A DNA stretch of 64,000 bases from an uncultured Bacteroidota bacterium (GTDB lineage: Bacteria > Bacteroidota > Bacteroidia > UKL13-3). The stretch is taken from NCBI GenBank assembly GCA_903850915.1, contig CAINMV010000009.1:128599-192598 (forward strand), in the 5' to 3' direction. Below, piece by piece: positions 18,958-28,786 of this stretch. How positions within the stretch are numbered: position 1 is the first letter of the stretch; each line of letters starts with the position of its first letter. Both the position numbers and the translations under genes were made by a program. Below the pieces are notes generated by a model, which saw only the letters and a list, made by a program, of their open reading frames with translations, was not told where the DNA came from and ran no database searches.

Positions 18958-20916
18958 TTATTCAATTACAATTCTTTGTGTTGAAATCTTATCATCTGCC
19001 TTAACCTTTAGAATATAAATTCCCGAGGTTAATCCTTTGCAATTAATTTGTTGCTCCATGGTGTTCTCTAAATTCATGGTTGCTAAGCTTCTCCCTTGCA
19101 GGTCAATTACTTCGGCAGTAGCGCCTTTAAGGCTTTCATTAGTGCGTATGGTGAAGTTGCCACTGTTGGGATTTGGAAACACCTCAAACGAGAATGAATT
19201 TCCTGAATTGTTAATACCCACCCCAGTAATATAAATATAGTTGGTTTTCACTTTAGGTGCTACTGTGAATGTAGGATGTGACACATTTAGAGTTACACTG
19301 TAATATCCTCCTGTCGTAAAACGCACTTGAGGGTTAGCGCTGTTTTGGGTGGTAGAGTTAATATATGCAATAGTGGCTGGATTAAAGGCCCATGAATAAG
19401 TGCAACTAGCTGTGTTTGTAGTTTGATTTGTAAAAGTAAAGATAGTGCTGGCAGGCCCCCATAATTTATCGGCAATAAAATCAGCTGTTGGCTGCCCCGT
19501 GCCATTGCTTACAACAATGTAAGCTGGTTTTATTTTTACAGCAGCACCATATGGGTTATTTACGGAGTCTTTGATGGTATAGGTTCCAGCGGTTAGAAAC
19601 TTTATTTGTGGATTTTGACTCGTTGCGGATGTTGAATTCGCAAATTGATAGTCTGTATTTAATGTGCCAGGAGTAATGGTCCATTTCCAACTGTTTACCA
19701 TACTTAAGCTGGTGTCGGTAATGGTAGCAATCGCTCCTGTTGATAACGAGGTGTAGTTAGAGCGGAAGTCAGCAACAGGACGCAAGTCTATCGAGCGAAT
19801 TAGTCCATTGGTGTTGTCGCATAATATCATGGTTGTTTTATCAGGCGTTAAATACATGCCCATCGGCAAGTTAAAACGAGAGTTGGTATAAAAACCATCA
19901 TTATCAGCGGCAACCTGATGAGAGCCAGCTAAAGTTAATACATTGCCGGTCGTTTTTTCAATTCTACGGATTGTGTTGGCGTTGTTGCTCGAACTAAAGA
20001 AAATATTTCCTTGATAGTCGATGGCAATACCTTCAGTGCTGCGAGAGTTGGCGGTTGTTAAGCGATTTCCATCGTTACCCATAAAGCCATTTCTTGATCC
20101 TGTTGTACTACCTAAATATACCGAAACGGTTTGTGCTGTTAAATCGATTTTTCTGATTCTGCCATTGCCATAATCGCAAACGTAAAGTGCATTTTCGGAG
20201 GCTGAAAAGGCAATGCCACGTGGCCATTTAAATTTAGCTGTAGCAAAACTACCATCAACAAGACCGCCTACAGTGCCACTGGCGCTTCCGCAAAGGGTAG
20301 TAACTGCACCTGTTGAAATTACAATTTTACGAATACTACTGTTGTTTTCATCGGTAACATAAAGGTTGCCTGAGTTGTCCTTACAGATGCCATTAGGGCC
20401 ATCAAAACGCGCTGCTGTACCAACACCATCGGTAGTGCCTTTGACTGCAATTCCAGTTGTTTCTGGGGCACCGCATAAAGTAGTAACGCCTTGCGAATTT
20501 CCAATGGTTGTAAATGCATCAATCCTGCGAATAGCGTTATTATTATAGTCGCATACATAAATTACGTTGTTAGCATCACAAACAATGCCTTTCGGGGCAT
20601 TAAATTTTGCCGATGAGCTATAGGCATTCGCATAGCCGTATGCACCAGGTGTTCCTGGAATAAATTGAGACCCAGCACGATTATAAACGGTGGTGCCTTG
20701 AATCATTTTTACACAATGATTGCCATCGTCGGTTACCCAAAGGTTGCCATTGCCATCTGCACATATACTGTTAGGTTGCGACCATAAGGCGGCTGATAAA
20801 GATACGTTGTTGCTGTTTCCTGCTGACCCTCTAGTTCCCGAAAAGGTAGTTACCGTTTGGGCAGTTATTTGAAGCGCCAAAAGGCTTAATAGCATAAGTT
20901 GTAAGATTCGTTTCAT
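18958..20916 (-). CDS. secreted NHL-repeat/PKD-like protein with T9SS type A sorting domain
   Basis: Signal peptide MKRILQLMLLSLLALQITAQ; repeated GNLYVTDENNSSIRKI / NVIYVCDYNNNAIRRI; C-terminus FEVFPNPNSGNFTIRTNE...GIYILKVKADDKISTQRIVIE. Confidence 0.9.
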   Translation of the reverse strand: MKRILQLMLLSLLALQITAQTVTTFSGTRGSAGNSNNVSLSAALWSQPNSICADGNGNLWVTDDGNHCVKMIQGTTVYNRAGSQFIPGTPGAYGYANAYSSSAKFNAPKGIVCDANNVIYVCDYNNNAIRRIDAFTTIGNSQGVTTLCGAPETTGIAVKGTTDGVGTAARFDGPNGICKDNSGNLYVTDENNSSIRKIVISTGAVTTLCGSASGTVGGLVDGSFATAKFKWPRGIAFSASENALYVCDYGNGRIRKIDLTAQTVSVYLGSTTGSRNGFMGNDGNRLTTANSRSTEGIAIDYQGNIFFSSSNNANTIRRIEKTTGNVLTLAGSHQVAADNDGFYTNSRFNLPMGMYLTPDKTTMILCDNTNGLIRSIDLRPVADFRSNYTSLSTGAIATITDTSLSMVNSWKWTITPGTLNTDYQFANSTSATSQNPQIKFLTAGTYTIKDSVNNPYGAAVKIKPAYIVVSNGTGQPTADFIADKLWGPASTIFTFTNQTTNTASCTYSWAFNPATIAYINSTTQNSANPQVRFTTGGYYSVTLNVSHPTFTVAPKVKTNYIYITGVGINNSGNSFSFEVFPNPNSGNFTIRTNESLKGATAEVIDLQGRSLATMNLENTMEQQINCKGLTSGIYILKVKADDKISTQRIVIE

Positions 20917-20958
20917 TGGGTTGTATTTGATGTTTGATTGATTTGCAAATATAGTTTT

Positions 20959-21918
20959 TTAAAATTTATAGCCAATATCTTGTAGGCAGGCCAATATATT
21001 GTTTTCAATACGTTCAGTGGCATTTGTGTAATCCGTTTTTTCAAATGCCTTGCCCACAATCTTCTCAAATAATTCAATATAACGATTGGTAATCGACGAT
21101 ACAACGTCATCAGTCATGGTTGGTATTGTTTGACCATCCAAGCCTTGAAAGCCTTTTTCTATTAACCATTGACGGACAAACTCTTTTGATAGTTGCTTTT
21201 GAGGCTCATTATTTTTTTGACGTTCTTCGTAGCCTTCTAAATAAAAATAACGCGAGGAATCAGGGGTGTGAATTTCATCCAATAAATAAATCTCGCCTTG
21301 TTTGGTTCCAAACTCATATTTGGTATCAACTAAAATGAGTCCTTTTCGATTCGCTTCTTTATTGCCATAATCATAAAGTTGCAAAGCGATGTTCATTACT
21401 TTCTGCAATTGCGCTTCCGTCATTAAGGCTTTGTCAATTATTTCCTGTGGCGTCATATCAATATCATGACCTGTTTCAGCTTTAGACGATGGCGTTATTA
21501 ATGGTGTTGGAAATCGATCGCTTTCCTTCATGCCATCGGGCATAAGCGAGCCACAAATCAAGCGCTTGCCACTTTGATATTCTCTCCAAGCATGGCCACT
21601 TAAATAACCACGCACTACCATCTCTACTTTAAATGGAATACACTTAACACCAATAGAAACGTTTGGGTCGGGCGTGTGGGTTAGCCAAGTCGGGACAATA
21701 TGGGTTACATCTTGCAAAAATCGCGATGCAATCTGATTTAATACTTGACCTTTATATGGAATGGCTTTTGGGAGCACATGGTCGAAGGCAGAGATTCTGT
21801 CGCTAGTAATAACGACCAAATGCTCTTCTCCAATCTCGTATATATCTCTCACTTTCCCGCGTATGAAGTTTTTTTGATGAGGGAAGAAAAAGTTAGTTGA
21901 CATTAATGCTTCTGACAT
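20959..21918 (-). CDS. purC: phosphoribosylaminoimidazolesuccinocarboxamide synthase
   Basis: GKVRDIYEIGEEHLVVITSDRISAFDHVLP, VVRGYLSGHAWREYQSG, LILVDTKYEFG, LLDEIHTPDSSRY. Confidence 0.96.
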   Translation of the reverse strand: MSEALMSTNFFFPHQKNFIRGKVRDIYEIGEEHLVVITSDRISAFDHVLPKAIPYKGQVLNQIASRFLQDVTHIVPTWLTHTPDPNVSIGVKCIPFKVEMVVRGYLSGHAWREYQSGKRLICGSLMPDGMKESDRFPTPLITPSSKAETGHDIDMTPQEIIDKALMTEAQLQKVMNIALQLYDYGNKEANRKGLILVDTKYEFGTKQGEIYLLDEIHTPDSSRYFYLEGYEERQKNNEPQKQLSKEFVRQWLIEKGFQGLDGQTIPTMTDDVVSSITNRYIELFEKIVGKAFEKTDYTNATERIENNILACLQDIGYKF

Positions 21919-21971
21919 AATAAATGGGTGGTTTTAGGTGAATAATAATATTCTATTTCTCAGTTCGGCTT

Positions 21972-22922
21972 TTAAATTTCTTTCTCCGGATTGGTAAAGT
22001 TGTATGCTTCAATTATTTGTTTTACAAGTCGATGTCGCACAACATCTGTAACATCTAGATGCTGTATTTTTATGCCTTTAATATTACTAAGAATTTGTAT
22101 GGCGGTAGACAAGCCACTCATGCTTTTGCGAGGAAGGTCTATCTGCGTAAGGTCGCCCGTGATGATGACTTTGGCATTGGGCCCCATCCGGGTTAAAAAC
22201 ATTTTAAGCTGGAGTTGCGTGGCATTTTGTGCTTCATCTAAAATAATAAAGGCATTGTCGAGGGTACGACCGCGCATAAAAGCCATTGGCGCTACTTCGA
22301 TGGTGCGATTTTCGAGGTACATTTTTAATTTATCCATCGCAATCATATCCTCCAATGCATCGTAGAGTGGTCGCAAATAAGGGTCAATTTTTTCTTTTAA
22401 GTCACCGGGTAAGAAGCCTAAATTTTCGCCTGCCTCCACTGCTGGCCTAGCGAGTATAATGCGTTTTACCTCTTTGTTTTTTAAAGCTCTAACAGCTAAG
22501 GCTACAGCAGTATAAGTTTTGCCAGTACCTGCCGGGCCAATAGCGAATACAATATCATTCTGGGACACATGCTCTACCAAGCGTCGTTGGTTGGCAGTTC
22601 TCACTTTTATTACCTTGCCCGCCTGACCATATAGCAAAACATCACCATCAGCCTGGACAATATCAGAATCTGACTTTTCAAGAATCTCATTTACCTTAAT
22701 TTCGGAAAGTGTACCGTTGTTTTGTAAGGAGTTCATTAGTTGTGTGATTTTATGTTGAAGTTGCTCAATTTCAAGAGTTTCGCCCATTACTTTTAAGTCG
22801 TGCCCTCGTGCTACTAGCTTCAATTTCGGAAATTGATTCTGAAGATGCCTTAAGTTTACGTTGTTGGGGCCGAAAAATGCCGCAGGCTCGATTTCTTCTA
22901 GAGAAATGGTTTTTTCTATCAA
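21972..22922 (-). CDS. phoH: PhoH family protein
   Basis: FAIGPAGTGKTYTAVALAV Walker A, ARPAVEAGENLGFLPGDL, FIILDEAQNAT, VIITGDLTQIDLPR. Confidence 0.95.
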   Translation of the reverse strand: MIEKTISLEEIEPAAFFGPNNVNLRHLQNQFPKLKLVARGHDLKVMGETLEIEQLQHKITQLMNSLQNNGTLSEIKVNEILEKSDSDIVQADGDVLLYGQAGKVIKVRTANQRRLVEHVSQNDIVFAIGPAGTGKTYTAVALAVRALKNKEVKRIILARPAVEAGENLGFLPGDLKEKIDPYLRPLYDALEDMIAMDKLKMYLENRTIEVAPMAFMRGRTLDNAFIILDEAQNATQLQLKMFLTRMGPNAKVIITGDLTQIDLPRKSMSGLSTAIQILSNIKGIKIQHLDVTDVVRHRLVKQIIEAYNFTNPEKEI

Positions 22923-23037
22923 TGTTAAATTTTATAAATTAAAAATGAATAAATATAATTTATTTTTGCCACAAAGATAGAAGAGAAAAATTATTGTGAT
23001 AGTTTTACCGTCACAGTTTACCCACACTGTTTAAACA

Positions 23038-23808
23038 ATGCACCACCATATTACCATTACCACCGATGCCGGACGTGAATCCGTTTATGTTTCAGCATTC
23101 AAAGGCATATTATACCGTGCGTTTAGTGAGGTTGTAATCACGGAGATAAACACAAATATCGCTTCTAGAAATATTCAGCAGGCCGCCTTTTCTTTGCAAC
23201 ATTCATTTACTTATTTTCCTGCGGAAACGCTACATATCATTGATGTTGATAGTAGCTTCGTGCTGTATAAAAGACTGTTATATACAAAGCATGAGAATCA
23301 GCATTTTATAGCACTCGATAATGGCGTACTCTCGTTAGTTCTCCCCGATGTCCAAACACAAGTTTTTGAAGTTGTCACTTCGTCGATTGAAAATCAAAGT
23401 CGATATGAGAAGTTTGCTTTTGCGGCGAAACATATTCTGAATGGCACAAAAACAATTGAAATGTTTAAACCGATAGCAAACGTTGTTACCTTTAAACATC
23501 AACTACCGGGTATCATTGGAAATCGAATAACAGCCCAGATAATTGCTATTGATAATTATGGTAATTGCATAACAAACCTTCATTTTGACGAACTTAATCG
23601 CCATCTCCGGGGTAGAAAAGTTGTAATTCGTTTGCCAATGGATATTGTTTTTAAAGGTGTAATGAATAGTTACTATGATGTAGAAGATGGAGAATGCGTA
23701 TGTATTAAAAATAATATGGGATTATTGGAAATCGCTATTCATAATGCCAATGCTAGTCAGCTTCTTGGACTTCACGAAAAGTCGTCCATTATTTTTGAAA
23801 TGGAATAA
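23038..23808 (+). CDS. SAM hydrolase / SAM hydroxide adenosyltransferase family (DUF62) protein
   Basis: N-terminal ITITTDAG, NIQQAAFSL, TLHIIDVDSS, HFIALDNGVLSLVL; C-terminal IAIDNYGNCITNL. Confidence 0.88.
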   Translation: MHHHITITTDAGRESVYVSAFKGILYRAFSEVVITEINTNIASRNIQQAAFSLQHSFTYFPAETLHIIDVDSSFVLYKRLLYTKHENQHFIALDNGVLSLVLPDVQTQVFEVVTSSIENQSRYEKFAFAAKHILNGTKTIEMFKPIANVVTFKHQLPGIIGNRITAQIIAIDNYGNCITNLHFDELNRHLRGRKVVIRLPMDIVFKGVMNSYYDVEDGECVCIKNNMGLLEIAIHNANASQLLGLHEKSSIIFEME

Positions 23809-23868
23809 TCCCCTAAGCAGGATTAAAAAAACATTATCAACGCTTTAAATATTAAATAGTAAACTAGG

Positions 23869-24168
23869 ATGATTATACGTATCGTGAAAATGCACTTTAG
23901 AACGGAGGAAACCAATGCGTTTATTAAGCTTTTTGAATCGGTAAAATCAAAAATTGCAGCACAGGAAGGTTGTGAAGGCGTTAAGTTAATTCAAGATGTT
24001 TCCTGTTCTGATGTCTTTTTTACCTTAAGCCATTGGAAAACGCCTGAGCATTTAGAGATGTATCGTAATTCCGAATTATTTGCAACAACCTGGAGCACAA
24101 CAAAAGCCATGTTTAAAGAAAAAGCAAAAGCATGGAGTACAAGTGAACTAAGTGCTGCTGGATTTTAG
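23869..24168 (+). CDS. antibiotic biosynthesis monooxygenase (ABM) domain protein
   Basis: Short ABM-like fold sequence: MIIRIVKMHFRTEETNAFIKLFESVKSKIAAQEGCEGVKL...HWKTPEHLEMYRNSELF. Confidence 0.8.
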   Translation: MIIRIVKMHFRTEETNAFIKLFESVKSKIAAQEGCEGVKLIQDVSCSDVFFTLSHWKTPEHLEMYRNSELFATTWSTTKAMFKEKAKAWSTSELSAAGF

Positions 24169-24273
24169 AGACGTTAACTTCGGATGCGAAAGTTGCTGTA
24201 ATTTTTGTTAAAAGCTTTGCTGCGCTTGTTCGGTGATCATTAGATGCTATTTTTGAACTTTAATTTTATTTCA

Positions 24274-26970
24274 ATGAAGAAATTCTACACTCCAAGATCA
24301 ATCGTGTTTTTTTTATCCCTTATAGGATTTTGTTTTATAGTTAACAGCTCGATTTCCAATGCAGGTGGTCCGCCTGTAGGCTACACAGGCGCTCCAGGTG
24401 AAAGCAATTGTACGGCTTGTCATTCAGGAATCAGCCTCAATGGCGGCGCATATAATAGTAGTGTTCAAATAGTATCTAATATGCCAAATGGTCGATATGC
24501 GCTAAACACCACATATCAAATTACAGTAAAGCTAGCCACTCGAAACTGTGTTCGTTATGGTTTCGAAACGATTGCCTTGAATAGCTCAAACACAATGGCA
24601 GGTTCGTTTACCGTTACAAATGCCACGCGAACCAAACGGGTGCTATCTGGAACCAAACAGTATATGGAGCAAACAAACAGTGGAACAACTTCATCGTACA
24701 CAGATAGCACTGATTGGAGCTTCAATTGGACTTCTCCGACAACCAATGTAGGGAATGTTACTTTTTATTTAAATGGCAATGTTGCAAACAATAATAACAG
24801 TGACACTTACGATACCATTTATAGTAAATCTTTTACATTTCAACCCTATACACCTCCAGCGGCAACTATTGTTACCACTGCTAGTAATATTTGTGAAGGT
24901 GACTCGGTGAAATTTACGGCAAATGGCACCAATTCACCTACCGGATATGATTGGACTTTCCCTGGTGGAATTCCAGCTACATCAACTTCACAGGTGCAAT
25001 GGGTTAAATTTAATTCGGCAGGAGCAGCTGTTTGTTCATTATATATTACCAACACTTCAGGAACATCACCGCAGGCTGTAAAAACAATAAATATTAGTGC
25101 CTATCCATCAGCCTCTATTAATGCTACTGGCGCTAACACATTTTGCCAGGGCGACTCTGTGCTTCTATCAGGGAATACAGGCGCTGGATATACTTATACT
25201 TGGTTTTTAGATGGCATATCAATAGGTCAAACTAATAGCTCTTTTTATGCCAAAACCGCAGGTAACTACACACTAAAAGTAACCAATGGAGGTGGTTGTA
25301 GTGCTCTTTCATCGGCCATCGCAATTATCGTAAACCCAAAACCTACATTAAATTTATTGAGTGCGGGAGCAACCTCGATTTGTTCAGGTGATTCAGTCTT
25401 GCTTACTGTTTCTGGAGCAAATGCTAACAATCGGATTTGGTATAATGGTACTTCCATATTAAATGGAGTTAATGATACGTTTTATTATGCTAAAACACCA
25501 GGACTTTATACTGTAAACGCAACAAATAGTTCAACGTGCCAAACTACGTCCAATGGTGTTAATGTAAGCGTTAATAGTTACCCTACAGCATCAGTGGCTA
25601 GCACACCGGTTGGCTGTATTTATACCTTAACAGCAAATAGTGGAGTAGGTTATACCTATCAATGGTACAAAAACGATACAGCCATGGCGAATGATACTGC
25701 TATTAATCATACGGTGAATGCTAGTGGTGTTTATAAAGTTAAAGTTACCAATGCTAATGGATGTTCTGTGATTTCACAACCCCAAACGTTTAATGTAGCC
25801 AACTTGCCAGATGTAACATTAACTCGGTTAGGTAATCCTACGTTTTGCATCGGCGATTCCTGCGTTATTTCCGTGCCACAAGGACCATCATATGCCTATC
25901 AATGGTATAAAAATGGCATCTTAATAACAGGAGCAACATTGCGAAGTATCACAATTAAAGATTCTGGCAGTTATTTGGTTAAAATAAATAATGGAACTTG
26001 TGAAAATATCTCATTAGCTGCAATAATAAAAGTACTTGCCATACCAGATGCTACAATAACTAAGAGCAATTTGGCTTTTTGTGTAGGCGACTCCTGCGTT
26101 ATTTCTGTGCCACAAGGACCATCATATGCATATCAATGGTATAAAAATGGCATCTTAATAACAGGAGCAACATTGCGAAGTATCACAATTAAAGATTCGG
26201 GTAGTTATTTTGTTAGAATAAACAACGGCGCTTGTGAAAATATCTCATTAGCAACAATAATAAAAGTACTTGCCATTCCAGATGCTACAATCATTTCGAG
26301 TAATTTGGCTTTTTGTGCTGGCGATTCTGCAAATTTACAAGCAAAAGCAATTTCAGGTTTTATATACGCATGGTTTCGAAATGATTCGATTATCCCAAAT
26401 GCATCTTTACCTTCGCTAAAAATATTTAATGCTGGACGGTACCACGTAAATATTTCAAATGGAGTTTGCAATCAATCGGGGAACGATATCGTGATTAAAG
26501 TAAATCCACTACCTTCGGTTCCTTTTATTACACGTGATAAACAAACGCTAGCAGCATCAACAGCATTCCAGTATCAGTGGTTTAAAGATGGGTTAATCAT
26601 TCCTGCAGCGCAGTCGCAATCGTTCACGCCCATTTCGGATGGCAAGTATTATGTTAAAATAACAGATGCGAATGGATGCTCGAACGTTTCTTTAGAATAT
26701 AATTATACGTTGACCGCAGTAAAACATTTAAGCAATGCCTTTGATGTAAAGATTTATCCTACCCCAACAGATAAATACTTGAATGTTGAATTTAATGGCT
26801 CGGAAAGATATGTTATTGAAATTATTGATATGTGCGGTAAGTCGATATATAAAAACACTAATATGTCCAATTCGATGGTTCTAGATGTTAGAGTTTGGGA
26901 AAAAGGCATGTATATTGTTATAATAAAATCAGCAGAAAAAGAGTATTATGCTAGGTTTTTAGTTAATTAA
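24274..26970 (+). CDS. secreted choice-of-anchor V/Reeler-like protein with Ig-like repeats and T9SS C-terminal sorting domain
   Basis: Signal peptide begins at ATG 24274 (MKKFYTPRSIVFFLSLIGFCFIVNSSISNA); GAPGESNCTACHSG; repeated FC.GDS..... YQWYKNG units; C-terminal DVKIYPTPTDKYLNVEF...GMYIVIIKS. Track ATG 24244 overlaps a TATTTTTG box. Confidence 0.85.
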   Translation: MKKFYTPRSIVFFLSLIGFCFIVNSSISNAGGPPVGYTGAPGESNCTACHSGISLNGGAYNSSVQIVSNMPNGRYALNTTYQITVKLATRNCVRYGFETIALNSSNTMAGSFTVTNATRTKRVLSGTKQYMEQTNSGTTSSYTDSTDWSFNWTSPTTNVGNVTFYLNGNVANNNNSDTYDTIYSKSFTFQPYTPPAATIVTTASNICEGDSVKFTANGTNSPTGYDWTFPGGIPATSTSQVQWVKFNSAGAAVCSLYITNTSGTSPQAVKTINISAYPSASINATGANTFCQGDSVLLSGNTGAGYTYTWFLDGISIGQTNSSFYAKTAGNYTLKVTNGGGCSALSSAIAIIVNPKPTLNLLSAGATSICSGDSVLLTVSGANANNRIWYNGTSILNGVNDTFYYAKTPGLYTVNATNSSTCQTTSNGVNVSVNSYPTASVASTPVGCIYTLTANSGVGYTYQWYKNDTAMANDTAINHTVNASGVYKVKVTNANGCSVISQPQTFNVANLPDVTLTRLGNPTFCIGDSCVISVPQGPSYAYQWYKNGILITGATLRSITIKDSGSYLVKINNGTCENISLAAIIKVLAIPDATITKSNLAFCVGDSCVISVPQGPSYAYQWYKNGILITGATLRSITIKDSGSYFVRINNGACENISLATIIKVLAIPDATIISSNLAFCAGDSANLQAKAISGFIYAWFRNDSIIPNASLPSLKIFNAGRYHVNISNGVCNQSGNDIVIKVNPLPSVPFITRDKQTLAASTAFQYQWFKDGLIIPAAQSQSFTPISDGKYYVKITDANGCSNVSLEYNYTLTAVKHLSNAFDVKIYPTPTDKYLNVEFNGSERYVIEIIDMCGKSIYKNTNMSNSMVLDVRVWEKGMYIVIIKSAEKEYYARFLVN
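25843..26310 (+). repeat. two near-identical tandem 234-bp units (78 aa) within the Ig-like region
   Basis: tgcgttattt(c/t)cgtgccacaaggaccatcatatgc at 25861 and again at 26095; the tail agtacttgccat(a/t)ccagatgctacaat recurs at the same 234-nt offset. Confidence 0.95.
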
Positions 26971-27013
26971 GTTTTAAATGAAAAAGTCGTTAAGCATCTC
27001 TGTTAATTAAACA

Positions 27014-27050
27014 TAAAAAAAGGGCGATTCTTCTGAATCGCCCTTTTTTT
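27014..27050. terminator. bidirectional-type terminator between convergent genes
   Basis: AAAAAAAGGGCGATTC-ttct-GAATCGCCCTTTTTTT perfect hairpin. Confidence 0.92.
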
Positions 27051-27080
27051 ATATCTTAAAGTTGCTTTTGCCGGGATGGT

Positions 27081-28292
27081 TTAAGCAAGTACTTGGCTTA
27101 CCAACTCGGCAGCTTCTTTCAATTGAATAGCAGAATGAACTTTTAGTCCACTTTCGTCGATAAGCTTCTTGGCTTCAGAAGCATTAGTGCCTTGCAATCG
27201 AACTATAATAGGCACATGGATATTCCCAATATTCTTGTATGCATCAACAACACCTTGAGCAACACGATCGCAACGAACGATGCCACCAAAAATATTGATA
27301 AGAATGGCTTTTACATTCGGGTCTGAAAGGATAATACGAAATCCAGCTTCAACAGTGGTTGCATTTGCTGTTCCACCCACATCAAGGAAATTCGCAGGTT
27401 CACCCCCGCTTAGTTTAATAATATCCATCGTGGCCATGGCCAATCCAGCACCATTTACCATACATCCCACATTTCCATCTAGTTTTACGTAATTTAGATT
27501 GGATTTCTTTGCTTCTACTTCAGTTGGGTCTTCTTCGCTTTCATCGCGCAAAGCCATCAAATCAGGGTGTCTTTCAATGCCGTTATCATCAAAGCTTAAT
27601 TTTGCGTCAACAGCAATAATTTTATCATCACTGGTTTTAAACAATGGATTTATTTCAATCATTGCGCAATCATTAGCTAGGTATGCTTTGTAAAGGTTGG
27701 TTACAAATTTCACCATTTGCTTGTTGGCTTCACCGCTCAAGCCTAAATTAAATGAAATTTTGCGGGCTTGGAACCCTTGAAGTCCAACACGTGGATCTAC
27801 ATGTTCTTTGAAAAGCTTTTCAGGAGTGTTATGAGCGACGTCCTCAATATCCATACCGCCTTCGGTGGTATAAATAATTACATTGGTTCCAGTCGCTCGA
27901 TCAAGAAGCATACTTAAGTAAAACTCTTTAGTTGGGTTAGGTCCTGGATAATAAACGTCCTGTGCAATTAATACTTTGTTTACCATTTTCCCTTTTTCAC
28001 CGGTTTGAATGGTAATTAGGTTTCCTCCGATTATTCCTGCTGCTTTTTGTTTTAGGTCATCGATACTCTTTGCTACCATTACTCCACGAAAATCAGTGCC
28101 TTCAATTTTACCTTTACCTCGTCCTCCGGCGTGAATTTGTGCTTTTATTACAAAAAACTGAGTTCCCGTTTGGGCTTGCAAAGCGGTTGCAGCGGCAACA
28201 GCCTCTTCTGTGCTAGAAGCTACAATACCTTCCTGTACGGCAACACCGTATTTTTTAAGTAAATCTTTAGCCTGGTATTCGTGAATATTCAT
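27081..28292 (-). CDS. sucC: succinate-CoA ligase (ADP-forming) subunit beta
   Basis: [70 protein letters not shown]. Confidence 0.97.
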   Translation of the reverse strand: MNIHEYQAKDLLKKYGVAVQEGIVASSTEEAVAAATALQAQTGTQFFVIKAQIHAGGRGKGKIEGTDFRGVMVAKSIDDLKQKAAGIIGGNLITIQTGEKGKMVNKVLIAQDVYYPGPNPTKEFYLSMLLDRATGTNVIIYTTEGGMDIEDVAHNTPEKLFKEHVDPRVGLQGFQARKISFNLGLSGEANKQMVKFVTNLYKAYLANDCAMIEINPLFKTSDDKIIAVDAKLSFDDNGIERHPDLMALRDESEEDPTEVEAKKSNLNYVKLDGNVGCMVNGAGLAMATMDIIKLSGGEPANFLDVGGTANATTVEAGFRIILSDPNVKAILINIFGGIVRCDRVAQGVVDAYKNIGNIHVPIIVRLQGTNASEAKKLIDESGLKVHSAIQLKEAAELVSQVLA

Positions 28293-28387
28293 GGGTAAGG
28301 TTAAATAATGAATTAATAATTATAATTTTGCGCAAAAATAAGGTTTGAAACGGTATTGGCCGTAATTTTTTTTCTAATCAGGCTATC

Positions 28388-28780
28388 ATGAAAAAGTTTG
28401 TAATTAAAATTTCGCTATTTAGCCTCTTTTTGGCGTTCTCTCTTTTCGGGATAAACTATATTATTCCAAAATTCACGATTGTTCCGTTCTATTTTTTTAG
28501 TATTTTGTTTTTCACCGCATTAACAACGCTGGTCTATTCTATGCTGGTTCGTGGGATAAATAAAAACAATAAACAGTTTATAAATGCCTTCTATTTTACC
28601 ACGATAATCCGGTTATTTGGGAGTTTGGTGGTGGTTTTAATTTACTTTCTTGCCAACAAAAAAAGTAGTCTTTATGAGGCTGTAGTTTTTATTGTTTTAT
28701 ACTTTTTATACACAGGGTTTGAAATTGTTAATCTTTTTCCTACCTTGCGCCCCGAAATAGAAGAAAATCCAAACAAGTAA
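28388..28780 (+). CDS. small membrane protein upstream of atpB (AtpI-like position)
   Basis: 130 aa with about four hydrophobic helices, 6 nt upstream of atpB in the same direction. Confidence 0.6.
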   Translation: MKKFVIKISLFSLFLAFSLFGINYIIPKFTIVPFYFFSILFFTALTTLVYSMLVRGINKNNKQFINAFYFTTIIRLFGSLVVVLIYFLANKKSSLYEAVVFIVLYFLYTGFEIVNLFPTLRPEIEENPNK

Positions 28781-28786
28781 AATTCA

